Shown here piece by piece: positions 21,896 through 30,138 of a stretch of DNA of 33,357 bases (within the stretch, counting starts at the first letter, position 1; each line of letters opens with the position of its first letter). A program made the translations under genes and the position numbers. The DNA comes from Tissierellia bacterium (lineage in GTDB: Bacteria; Bacillota; Clostridia; Tissierellales; Sedimentibacteraceae), in assembly GCA_012518555.1 (NCBI GenBank), contig JAAYRW010000047.1, positions 1-33,357 of the forward strand, written 5' to 3'. The notes under the pieces were generated by a model, which was given only the letters and a program-made list of their open reading frames with translations, did not search any database and was not told the DNA's origin.

Positions 21896-23848
21896 ATGCT
21901 TAAATGCTATAAGAAAAGATGGCAATTGTACATGGATACTGGGGAATCGTCTAAGGAAATACGTCCTGAAATAGTTGAGTCTTGGCAGCGCTGTGAAGCT
22001 ATGAAGGTAGATCATTTAGGAGGGCGAGGTAGCTTAGTTTCCAAGGAAGTACTATCTAGGAGTATTTCTAAGAGAAAGGAACTTATCCGGGTGGCAAGAC
22101 CTATTATGGAAAACGTATTCGAGATGGTTAAGAACACCAGCTATAGTGTTATATTAACAGATGAAAAGGGGGTTATAATTGATTTAATTATTAACAAAGA
22201 TCTAGAAAGAAATCATGTTCAGCTAAACTTTGTAAAAGGTTCTAAGTGGGATGAACAAAGCGTAGGTACTAATGCGATAGGTACTTGTTTGACTATAGAT
22301 AAGCCAATTCAGGTTAACGGTGCGGAGCATTTTTGTGAATACCATCATAAGTGGACATGTTCTGCTGCTCCCATTCATAATAATCGGGGGGAGATAATCG
22401 GCTCCTTTGATTTGTCAGGTCGTGTAGAAGATGTGCAAACTCATACCTACGGCATTGCTGTTTCCAGTGCCAACTGCATTGAAAAGCAGCTCATGGTTTT
22501 AGAATCTTTTGAATTTCTCAATACAACAATAAATGCCATAAATGAAGGAATTATGGCTATTGATCATGATTTAAAGGTAATAAAGGTAAATAAAAAGCTC
22601 CTTGATATATTCAATATGGAGGAAGATAGTATATATCGCATAGATGTTAATAAAATATTCAAAGGCATTGATATTGAGAATATCGTATTGAATGATAAAC
22701 AGAAGATGAGTTTTTCCGATACCATAATTTCCATAGATAATAAAAAAATTGAAATTTCATTAGATATTTCCCCTATCATAGTTAATGATCAGGTTTCCGG
22801 TGCAGTTATGCTTATGAAAGAAGGAAAACACATTAGGCAGGAAGTAAGTAAATTAGCAGGATTTAATGCTAATTATACATTTGACAGTATAATAACTGTA
22901 GATCCTAGGATGGAGGAACTTATTAATACTGCAAGAAAAATTGCTAAAACTAACTGTACAGTATTAATTGAGGGGGAAAGTGGTACCGGCAAGGAATTGT
23001 ATGCTCAAGCTATACATAATGAAAGTTTGAGAAAAAAAGGACCTTTCATTGCTATTAACTGTTCTGCAATTCCTAAAGATTTATTTGAAAGCGAATTATT
23101 TGGCTATGAAAGCGGATCCTTTACTGGAGCCATTAAAGGAGGACGACCGGGAAAGTTTGAATTGGCAAATGGAGGAACTATTTTTTTAGATGAAATTGGA
23201 GAAATACCTTTAGAAGTACAGCCCAAATTATTAAGAGTGTTAGATAACAACAAGCTTGTGAGAATAGGTGGAACTTATGAAAGAGATTTAGATGTAAGGA
23301 TTATGTCTGCAACCAACAGAAACTTAATAGAAGAAGTATCTAAAGGCTCTTTCAGACAAGATCTTTATTTTCGTCTTAATGTTATTAATTTAAAGATACC
23401 GCCATTAAGAAAAAGAAAAGACGATATAATTCAATTGGCAAAGTACTTCTTAGATGATCTTAATAATGAAAACAATATAAGAAAAAGATTCACCCCTGAA
23501 TTTGAAGAATACTTATTAGCCGAAGAATGGTACGGAAATGTAAGAGAATTAAAAAATATAATCCAGAGAGCTTATTACATGACTGATAAAGAATTTATAT
23601 ATAGTTGCCATCCTGTAACAGCAGCAGAAAAAACTACTGAAAAAAAGATAGACCTTAAACCTTCTTTAAACTTCAAGGATATAGAAAGAGAAAGTATTAT
23701 TCGGGCACTGGTTATAAACGAAGGAAATGTTCTTAAGGCAGCGGAAGATTTAAATCTCAGCAGGGCAACTGTCTACAGGAGGATAAAGACTTATTCGATT
23801 AATTTAAAAGAAATAAAAAGATTAGATTCATCACTTCGTTCAGGGTAA
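21896..23848 (+). CDS. acoR: Sigma-54-dependent activator of acetoin catabolism
   Basis: Enhancer-binding protein of 650 residues. An N-terminal GAF sensor domain (about 70-205, WDEQSVGTNAIGT typical of AcoR) is followed by a PAS-like domain (about 210-320). The AAA+ domain has Walker A GESGTGKE (K366), the sigma-54-contacting loop as GSFTGA (407-412) in place of GAFTGA, and Walker B GTIFLDEIGE. A Fis-type helix-turn-helix ends it (NVLKAAEDLNLSRATVYRRI). ATG 21896 follows GGGAGATG and lies after the promoter; an in-frame ATG at 21776 lies upstream of that promoter and is rejected. The acoABXCL operon, with a -24/-12 promoter and two upstream palindromes, follows immediately. Confidence 0.93.
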   Translation: MLKCYKKRWQLYMDTGESSKEIRPEIVESWQRCEAMKVDHLGGRGSLVSKEVLSRSISKRKELIRVARPIMENVFEMVKNTSYSVILTDEKGVIIDLIINKDLERNHVQLNFVKGSKWDEQSVGTNAIGTCLTIDKPIQVNGAEHFCEYHHKWTCSAAPIHNNRGEIIGSFDLSGRVEDVQTHTYGIAVSSANCIEKQLMVLESFEFLNTTINAINEGIMAIDHDLKVIKVNKKLLDIFNMEEDSIYRIDVNKIFKGIDIENIVLNDKQKMSFSDTIISIDNKKIEISLDISPIIVNDQVSGAVMLMKEGKHIRQEVSKLAGFNANYTFDSIITVDPRMEELINTARKIAKTNCTVLIEGESGTGKELYAQAIHNESLRKKGPFIAINCSAIPKDLFESELFGYESGSFTGAIKGGRPGKFELANGGTIFLDEIGEIPLEVQPKLLRVLDNNKLVRIGGTYERDLDVRIMSATNRNLIEEVSKGSFRQDLYFRLNVINLKIPPLRKRKDDIIQLAKYFLDDLNNENNIRKRFTPEFEEYLLAEEWYGNVRELKNIIQRAYYMTDKEFIYSCHPVTAAEKTTEKKIDLKPSLNFKDIERESIIRALVINEGNVLKAAEDLNLSRATVYRRIKTYSINLKEIKRLDSSLRSG

Positions 23849-23873
23849 TAAGTGGTTTGTAAAGTTTCAACTT

Positions 23874-23947
23874 TCTCAGATTGAGACTTTATTTTATTTT
23901 TCTTGTAATTTTCGTCTCAAAAGGATACCAATTTCTCAATTTGAGAC
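23874..23947 (+). promoter_or_regulatory. Paired AcoR upstream activating sequences
   Basis: TCTCAGATTGAGAC (23874-23887) and TCTCAATTTGAGAC (23934-23947) are near-identical palindromes exactly 60 bp apart, with an extra half-site GTCTCAA at 23914-23920. They lie about 90-160 bp before the -24/-12 promoter, the usual enhancer position. Confidence 0.8.
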
Positions 23948-24035
23948 AATTCACCCCTGTTAACTTTTGCTTATGAAAATACCCTAAGCTTGTATAATCA
24001 ACGAATACTAAGGAAGTTTAAATTTTTATGTATTA

Positions 24036-24051
24036 TGGCATAGATAATGCA
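24036..24051 (+). promoter_or_regulatory. Sigma-54 (-24/-12) promoter of the aco operon
   Basis: TGGCATAGATAATGCA keeps the invariant GG-N10-GC spacing and closely follows TGGCAC-N5-TTGC. The start site is expected near 24062, leaving an 85-base leader before acoA. Confidence 0.85.
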
Positions 24052-24146
24052 ATATAGATATATAGGATGCATGAAGATAGCGGGGATAGTTTTAAGTTAC
24101 TATTATAAGTGTATCTGTCAGCAAAAAAATGATGGGAGGTAGTATT

Positions 24147-25133
24147 TTGAAGATCACAAACGAGCAACTGAAAGAAATGTATTTGACCATGTTAAAGATT
24201 CGTAAATTTGAAACTAGTGCAATGGACTTATTTGCAGATGGAAAGATTCCGGGCTTTGTTCATCTTTACATAGGTGAAGAGGCTGTTGCAACCGGAGCTT
24301 GTGCTAACTTAAGAGAAGATGACTATATAACAAGTACTCATAGGGGACATGGCCATATAATTGCCAAAGGCGGAGAATTAAATTATATGATGGCAGAGCT
24401 TTTTGGAAAAGAAGATGGTTACTGTAATGGTAAAGGCGGGTCAATGCATATAGCTGATGCTACTAAAGGTATTTTAGGGGCCAACGGTATCGTAGGTGCA
24501 GGTCATAATATAGCAGTTGGTTCAGGTTTAGCAATTCAAACTAAGAAAACAGATCAAGTATGTATTTGTTTCTTTGGGGATGCCTCTACAAACCAAGGTA
24601 CTTTCCATGAAGCTTTAAATTTGGCAAGTGTTTGGAAATTACCGGTAGTTTTTGTTTGCGAAAATAATGGTTATGGAATTTCCGTAAGTCAAGAGAGACA
24701 TCAAGCAATTACAGATATATCCGTAAGGGGAGCTTCTTACAACATGCCAGGTATAACTATAGATGGTAACGATTTATTTGCAGTATATGAGGCTGTTGGT
24801 GAAGCAGTTGCAAGGGCGAGAAAGGGACAAGGACCGACACTTATTGAGTGTAAAACATATAGATGGAGGGGGCACTTTGAAGGAGATCCTACCGTTTACA
24901 GACCAGAAGGCGAATTAGAAGCATGGCTTAAGAAAGATCCTATCCCTCGTGTGGAAAAATACTTTATAGAAAACGAACTTATGACTGAGGAAGAAATAAA
25001 GGAAATGAATGATAATGTAGACAAGATGGTTGAAGAAGCAATAGAATTTGCCGAAAACAGTCCTATTCCATCTTTAGAATCAGCTTTAAAAGATGTGTAT
25101 TCTGATATAGTTGAGGAGGGGAGAGTAAGATGA
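24147..25133 (+). CDS. acoA: Acetoin dehydrogenase E1 alpha subunit
   Basis: TPP-dependent component that, with AcoB, cleaves acetoin to acetaldehyde and a hydroxyethyl group that ends as acetyl-CoA. It has the E1-alpha pattern: STHRGHGH, then the TPP/Mg motif beginning G144-D145 (GDASTNQGTFHEAL) and closing with CENNGYGIS. TTG 24147 is chosen as start because GGGAGG stands 7 bases before it; the ATGs at 24129 and 24132 precede or overlap that ribosome site. That gives 328 residues. The stop overlaps the acoB start (ATGA). Pyruvate dehydrogenase or a branched-chain enzyme is possible by family, but acoR and acoX settle it. Confidence 0.92.
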   Translation: MKITNEQLKEMYLTMLKIRKFETSAMDLFADGKIPGFVHLYIGEEAVATGACANLREDDYITSTHRGHGHIIAKGGELNYMMAELFGKEDGYCNGKGGSMHIADATKGILGANGIVGAGHNIAVGSGLAIQTKKTDQVCICFFGDASTNQGTFHEALNLASVWKLPVVFVCENNGYGISVSQERHQAITDISVRGASYNMPGITIDGNDLFAVYEAVGEAVARARKGQGPTLIECKTYRWRGHFEGDPTVYRPEGELEAWLKKDPIPRVEKYFIENELMTEEEIKEMNDNVDKMVEEAIEFAENSPIPSLESALKDVYSDIVEEGRVR

Positions 25134-26104
25134 AAAAAATGACATATGCTGAAGGAATAAGAGAAGCAATGCGGACCAAAATGAAGGAAGATCCTAATGT
25201 TATTTTGTTTGGCGAGGATGTAGGGAAGTTTGGAGGCTGCTTTGGGGTAAGCGGGGATTTATGGGAACAATTCTGTGATGACAGAGTAAGAGATACTCCT
25301 ATTTCTGAAGGTGCAATAGTAGGGGCTGCAGTAGGTTCAGCAGCATGCGGTATAAAACCAATCGCAGAGTTAATGTTTATAGATTTCTTAACTGTTGGTA
25401 TGGACCAGCTTGTTAATCAAGCTGCCAAGATGAAGTATATGTTTGGCGGTGAAATAAGTATACCTATGGTTCTGAGAGTTCCTGCCGGAGGAGGTATAGG
25501 TGGAGCTGCACAACATTCTCAATCACTTGAAGCATGGGCAACTCACGTTCCGGGACTTAAGGTAGTATATCCGTCAAATGCACAGGATGCATATGGTTTA
25601 TTGTTGACATCCATTGATGATCCAGATCCTGTAGTATTCATTGAAAACAAAGTTTTATATGCAATGCAAAATGATGTAGATGAAAATGAAATGAAAGCTA
25701 TTCCACTAGGAAAAGCAAGAGTTGTTAAAGAGGGTAGCGATGTCACTATAATTACCTACGGACGGCAGGTATACGATTCCCTACAAGCTGCGGAAATTGT
25801 AGCTAAGGATGGCATAAATGTTGAAGTAATAGATTTAAGATCATTGTTCCCCTTAGATAAAGAAACTATAGTTAAATCAATTGAAAAGACCCACAAAGCT
25901 GTATTAGTAAGCGAGGAGTGTAAGAGAGGAGCTTATACGGGAGATATTGCTGCTATGATAGCTGAAGAACTATTCTATGAATTAGATGGTCCCCTTATGA
26001 GAGTAGGTGCTTTGAATACGCCTATACCTTTCTCTACGGAACTTGAAAACTATGTAATGCCCAATGTTAGAGATATAGAATTGGCAGTAAGATCATTATT
26101 TTAA
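25130..26104 (+). CDS. acoB: Acetoin dehydrogenase E1 beta subunit
   Basis: Partner of AcoA forming the alpha2-beta2 TPP enzyme. The 324 residues show the transketolase pyrimidine domain (FGEDVGKFGG, RDTPISEGAIVGAAVG, AELMFIDFL) and the C-terminal transketolase domain (VITYGRQVYDSLQAA, VIDLRSLFPLD). GAGGAGGGGAGAG lies inside the acoA end, and the ATG overlaps the acoA stop by 4 bp, implying coupled translation and equal subunit amounts. A 118-bp gap with a hairpin then separates it from acoX. Confidence 0.94.
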   Translation: MKKMTYAEGIREAMRTKMKEDPNVILFGEDVGKFGGCFGVSGDLWEQFCDDRVRDTPISEGAIVGAAVGSAACGIKPIAELMFIDFLTVGMDQLVNQAAKMKYMFGGEISIPMVLRVPAGGGIGGAAQHSQSLEAWATHVPGLKVVYPSNAQDAYGLLLTSIDDPDPVVFIENKVLYAMQNDVDENEMKAIPLGKARVVKEGSDVTIITYGRQVYDSLQAAEIVAKDGINVEVIDLRSLFPLDKETIVKSIEKTHKAVLVSEECKRGAYTGDIAAMIAEELFYELDGPLMRVGALNTPIPFSTELENYVMPNVRDIELAVRSLF

Positions 26105-26140
26105 CGCATTGGGCTGAAGTTATTTATATGTTAGTATGAG

Positions 26141-26189
26141 CATTGTGTCATCCTCTACCGCTGATTCTTACTTTTAGGATGACACTATG
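26141..26189 (+). other. Intercistronic hairpin between acoB and acoX
   Basis: GTGTCATCCT (26145-26154) pairs with AGGATGACAC (26176-26185), and the flanks extend the stem to 14 bp with one mismatch. No T-run follows. It could stabilise the acoAB message or dampen expression of acoX, acoC and acoL. Confidence 0.6.
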
Positions 26190-26222
26190 TTTATGCAAGG
26201 ACCTATTGTGGAGGGATAGAGA

Positions 26223-27224
26223 ATGGCTTCCATTGGAATAATAGCAAACCCTGCTTCAGGAAAGGATATTCGAAGGCTTGTTTCCCATGCTACTGTAATT
26301 GATAATAATGAAAAAATCAATATAGTAGAAAGGATAGTTTTGGGAGCACAGGCTTTGGGAGTTGAAAAGGTTTATATTATGCCTGACTCCTACAACATGG
26401 GTTATAGAGTTGAAGATAAACTTAATAGTTGTAAGGAATTAAGGTGTGAAATAAATGTAATAGATATGCTGTATTTTGACAGCACGGAAGATACGGTTAA
26501 AGCTGCAGAATATATGGAAAATAAGGATGAAATAAAATGTATAGTGACTTTAGGGGGAGATGGTACTAATAGGGCAGTAGCAAAGAGTGTTAAAGAAACT
26601 CCCATTATCACCATTTCAACTGGAACAAATAATGTTTACCCTGAAATGTTAGAAGGTACCATAGTAGGTATGGCGGCAGCAGCTGTAGCTTCAGATAAAT
26701 TTGATAAAGATAAGTTTCTTTTAAAAGATAAACGTATCGAAATATACAGAGATGGGAAATTTCTTGATATTGCCCTTATAGATGCAGTAATATCAAGGGA
26801 TGTTTTTATCGGTTCAAAAGCAATATGGAATATGGATACCGTTGAAAAAGTATTTGTAACAAGAAGTCATCCTGCATCCATCGGATTTTCGTCAATAGTA
26901 GGATGCAAAAAAATTATATATCCGGAAGATAACTTTGGTGCCTATGTGGATATTAATTTAAGTGATAAAAAGACAATTGCGCCAATTGCCGCCGGAGTGG
27001 TAGAAGCAGTATCTGTAAGCCAGCCTTTAATACTAGACTTGGATAATGAATATGAATATGTTACCAAGGGTAGAGGTACTATAGCCCTTGATGGTGAAAG
27101 AGAAATAGAATATGCAAAAGATCAGAAATTTATTTTTAGAATAAGAAGAACAGGTCCTTACCATGTTGATGTTATAAAAGCATTAGAAGTAGCACAAATG
27201 AAGGGATTTTTTATAGGAGGTTAA
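26223..27224 (+). CDS. acoX: AcoX, NAD-kinase-fold protein of the acetoin cluster
   Basis: A 333-residue protein with the ATP-NAD kinase fold: the GGDGTNRAVA motif spans residues 111-120, IANPASGKDIRR opens the protein, and an SxGTNN turn (ISTGTNNVYP) follows. Known from acetoin operons of Clostridium magnum and Cupriavidus; its reaction is not established, and it is reported as dispensable in some hosts. Placing it between acoB and acoC is typical. The start follows GGAGGGAT. Its last bases hold the AGGAGGT ribosome site for acoC, one base away. Confidence 0.9.
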   Translation: MASIGIIANPASGKDIRRLVSHATVIDNNEKINIVERIVLGAQALGVEKVYIMPDSYNMGYRVEDKLNSCKELRCEINVIDMLYFDSTEDTVKAAEYMENKDEIKCIVTLGGDGTNRAVAKSVKETPIITISTGTNNVYPEMLEGTIVGMAAAAVASDKFDKDKFLLKDKRIEIYRDGKFLDIALIDAVISRDVFIGSKAIWNMDTVEKVFVTRSHPASIGFSSIVGCKKIIYPEDNFGAYVDINLSDKKTIAPIAAGVVEAVSVSQPLILDLDNEYEYVTKGRGTIALDGEREIEYAKDQKFIFRIRRTGPYHVDVIKALEVAQMKGFFIGG

Positions 27225-27225
27225 A

Positions 27226-28521
27226 ATGGCTGAATTTGTATTAATGCCGAAAATGGGATTAACCATGACGGAAGGTTTCTTGACCAATTGGAGAAAAAAA
27301 GAAGGAGATACAATAAATAAAGGCGATGTTTTGTTTGATGTAGAAACAGATAAATTAACTAATGAATATGAAGCAAAAACATCGGGAGTTTTGAGGAAAA
27401 TTTTAGTTAAGGAAGAAACAGTAGGTATTACTGTACCTGTCGCAATTATCGGTACTGCTGATGAGGATATATCAGAACTTTTACAGAAGGTAGGAGGGAA
27501 GGTTGAAGAAGCGGCAGCTGAAAAGGAAGCTCCAAAAATAGAAACAAAGCCGGCAGCTGCTAAACCGGCAGGCGGCAGGGTAAAAGTATCACCAAGGGCT
27601 AGAAAAGTTGCACAGGAACTAAATGTAGATTATAGCTTAGTAACAGGTTCAGGACCCGGTGGTGCAATAACAGAGGATGATATAAAGGAATTTGCTGAAA
27701 GAGAAAAAGTTAAAGTATCACCTACGGCTGCTCTAATAGCTGAAAAATTAGGTGTAGATACAGACAAAATTCAAAAAGATAGCAGGGTTATGAAAGCTGA
27801 TGTAATCCAGTATAAATTAAGTGAAGATTTATTGAAATATGCAGACCCTCAAGAATACCGTAGACCAATGTCCACTATGAGAAAAGTTATTGCGAAAAGG
27901 ATGCTTGAAAGCGTTCAAACTTCTCCAAGTGTTTCCTTTAATATTAAAGTAGATACTACTGCCATGAAAGAGTTAAGAGAAGATTTGAAAGATATAGTAA
28001 AGGTGTCCTATACGGATATTTTAGTAAAAATAGTATCCATGGTATTGTTGGAATATCCTTTGTTAAACAGTACAGTAGCAGATGAAGAAATAATTAAAAG
28101 AAACTATGTAAACATGGGTGTTGCAGTTGCATTGCCAGCTGGTCTTTTAGTTCCTGTAGTTAAATTTGCCAATGTTAAAGGTTTAAAGGATATTTCAAAA
28201 GAAATTAAAGACCTTGGGGAAAGAGCAAGAACTAATGCATTGTCACCGGATGAACTCACAGGTGGAACATTTACTATAAGTAATTTAGGTATGTTTGGAA
28301 TTGAATCTTTTACGCCAATAATCAATCAGCCTGAAGTTGCAATTTTAGGAGTAAATTCAATTATCCAGGAACCTAAAGTGGTAGATGGAGAATTAGTTAT
28401 AAAACCAATGATGAATTTAAGTTTAACAGCAGACCACAGAGTAGTAGATGGAGCAGTTGCGGCGGAGTTTTTAGCAAAGTTGAAACAATATATTGAAAAG
28501 CCGGGATTGCTTTTGCTGTAA
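27226..28521 (+). CDS. acoC: Acetoin dehydrogenase E2 (dihydrolipoyl acetyltransferase), two subunit-binding domains
   Basis: Transfers the acetyl group to CoA. The N-terminal lipoyl domain has the lipoylated Lys as K43 (ETDKLTNE). An Ala/Pro-rich linker leads to a first peripheral-subunit-binding domain (VKVSPRARKVAQELNVDYS, GSGPGGAITEDDI). A second, degenerate copy follows directly (VKVSPTAALIAEKLGVD, SRVMKADVIQYKL). The catalytic acyltransferase domain ends with DHRVVDG, its H404 being the active-site base. At 431 residues it is complete. The ATG is 1 base after acoX, with AGGAGG before it. The doubled binding domain may change the E1:E3 ratio. Confidence 0.93.
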   Translation: MAEFVLMPKMGLTMTEGFLTNWRKKEGDTINKGDVLFDVETDKLTNEYEAKTSGVLRKILVKEETVGITVPVAIIGTADEDISELLQKVGGKVEEAAAEKEAPKIETKPAAAKPAGGRVKVSPRARKVAQELNVDYSLVTGSGPGGAITEDDIKEFAEREKVKVSPTAALIAEKLGVDTDKIQKDSRVMKADVIQYKLSEDLLKYADPQEYRRPMSTMRKVIAKRMLESVQTSPSVSFNIKVDTTAMKELREDLKDIVKVSYTDILVKIVSMVLLEYPLLNSTVADEEIIKRNYVNMGVAVALPAGLLVPVVKFANVKGLKDISKEIKDLGERARTNALSPDELTGGTFTISNLGMFGIESFTPIINQPEVAILGVNSIIQEPKVVDGELVIKPMMNLSLTADHRVVDGAVAAEFLAKLKQYIEKPGLLLL

Positions 28522-28539
28522 GCTTGTGAAGGAGGTACT

Positions 28540-29928
28540 ATGCGAATAGCAATAATAGGTGGGGGACCGGGAGGCTATGTAGCCGCCATAAGGGCAGCCC
28601 AGCTAAATGCAGAAGTAACATTGATTGAAAAAGAACGCTTAGGGGGAACCTGTCTTAACAAAGGTTGTATACCTACAAAGGTTATGCTTCATACAACAAG
28701 GGAATTTGAAAATGCAAATAAAAATTTTGAAGATTACGGGATAAAAATTACGGGAGCAGAGTTAGACTGGAAACAACTTCAAAAAAGAAAAACAAAAATT
28801 GTTAGAAAATTAGTTGCCGGTGTTGATGGTTTGTTAAAAAGTAACAAAGTTACGAAGATAATAGGTGAAGGAAGTTTTATTAACAAAAATCAAATTAAAG
28901 TTAAATTAGCAGACGACAGCCACCAGACTGTTGACTTTGACTATGCCATAATCGCTAGTGGTTCTGAGCCGTCAATAACCCCTATACCAGGAGTTGAATT
29001 GCCAGGGGTTATTACTAGTGACGAACTTTTAAAGCTAAAGGAAGTTCCCAAGTCTATGATTATAATAGGTGGAGGAGTAATCGGTTCGGAATTTGCGGCT
29101 ATATATAGTGCTGCAGCTTGTAAAGTTACAATAGTAGAAATGCTGCCTAATATAGTGGCAAATATGGATCCGGATATTGTAGCACCACTGAAAGATAAAC
29201 TATTAAAAAGTGGTACAGAAATTTACACAGATACACAGGTCCTTTATATTTCAGAATCCTCTGAGGGTTTGACTGTAAATACACTTTCTCAAGGACAGGA
29301 GAAATCCTTTACTGCAGAAAAGGTATTGTTATCTATAGGTAGGAAACCAGTCATAGAAAATTTATCTTTAGAAAATGTTGGGGTTAAAACAAACAAGGGA
29401 GCAGTTCTTGTAGATAAGAGTATGCAGACAAATATTCCCAATATTTATGCCATAGGAGACAGTATTGGCGGCCTCATGTTGGCTCACGCAGCTTCGGCAG
29501 AGGGAATAGTTGCAGTAGAATCAATTATGAACAAAAAACCTAATATTGATTTTAAAACCATACCCTACTGTGTATATACAAATCCGGAGCTGGCAGGAGT
29601 AGGTTTAACAGAAACCCAAGCCAGGGAAAAAGGATATAGTGTGAAAACAGGTGTTTTCCCAATCTATATAAGCGGTAAGGCAATGATAGAATCAAAATCT
29701 GAAGGTTTAGTAAAGTATGTTGTAGATGGAGTAACTGGAGAAGTGTTAGGCCTTCATATGTCAGGGCCAAATGCCACAGAGCTAATTGCAGAAGGAGCAC
29801 TTGCCCTAAGGCTTGAAGCAACTATAGATGAAATTACATCAACAATTCATGCACATCCTACAGTGGCTGAATCACTTCACGAAGCAGCTCATGCTGTTTA
29901 TGGAAAGGCAATACATATACCCAACTAG
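28540..29928 (+). CDS. acoL: Dihydrolipoamide dehydrogenase (E3) of the acetoin complex
   Basis: FAD enzyme reoxidising dihydrolipoyl groups with NAD+. The 462 residues show FAD loop GGGPGGYVAA, redox disulfide C38/C43 (GGTCLNKGCIPTK), the NAD domain (IIIGGGVIGSEFAA), IYAIGDSIGG, and the C-terminal dimer-interface HAHPTVAESLHEA with the catalytic His-Glu pair. There is no N-terminal lipoyl domain, unlike some AcoL. GAAGGAGGT precedes the ATG. It is the last gene of the operon, with a factor-independent terminator 20 bp after the stop. Confidence 0.95.
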   Translation: MRIAIIGGGPGGYVAAIRAAQLNAEVTLIEKERLGGTCLNKGCIPTKVMLHTTREFENANKNFEDYGIKITGAELDWKQLQKRKTKIVRKLVAGVDGLLKSNKVTKIIGEGSFINKNQIKVKLADDSHQTVDFDYAIIASGSEPSITPIPGVELPGVITSDELLKLKEVPKSMIIIGGGVIGSEFAAIYSAAACKVTIVEMLPNIVANMDPDIVAPLKDKLLKSGTEIYTDTQVLYISESSEGLTVNTLSQGQEKSFTAEKVLLSIGRKPVIENLSLENVGVKTNKGAVLVDKSMQTNIPNIYAIGDSIGGLMLAHAASAEGIVAVESIMNKKPNIDFKTIPYCVYTNPELAGVGLTETQAREKGYSVKTGVFPIYISGKAMIESKSEGLVKYVVDGVTGEVLGLHMSGPNATELIAEGALALRLEATIDEITSTIHAHPTVAESLHEAAHAVYGKAIHIPN

Positions 29929-29947
29929 CATAACTTAATACATTAGG

Positions 29948-30000
29948 GACCTACCTTATTGTCATGATTATTGAGGCAAAGAGGTAGGTCTTTAATTTTT
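29948..30000 (+). terminator. Rho-independent terminator of the aco operon
   Basis: GACCTACCT (29948-29956) pairs with AGGTAGGTC (29982-29990), followed directly by TTTAATTTTT. Confidence 0.9.
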
Positions 30001-30047
30001 ATGCATATCTTTTTTATGATAGGAGTATGTAGGAAATGTTTAGCTTT

Positions 30048-30076
30048 TTGAAAAATGGATATATAATTAATATAAT
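30048..30076 (+). promoter_or_regulatory. Sigma-A promoter of the CoA-disulfide reductase gene
   Basis: TTGAAA (30048-30053), 17 bp spacer, TATAAT (30071-30076). The leader to the ATG at 30139 is about 55 bases. Confidence 0.8.
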
Positions 30077-30138
30077 ACGAAGTCTTTTTGGAGAGGAATG
30101 TTCCCGACCCGTTGAAAATCTAAATTTTGGAGGAAATT

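Noticed and set aside
30098-30115. Mini-ORF MFPTR in the leader of the CoA-disulfide reductase gene
   Set aside because: The spacing from GGAGAGGA to the ATG is too short, and five codons carry no regulatory amino-acid pattern.
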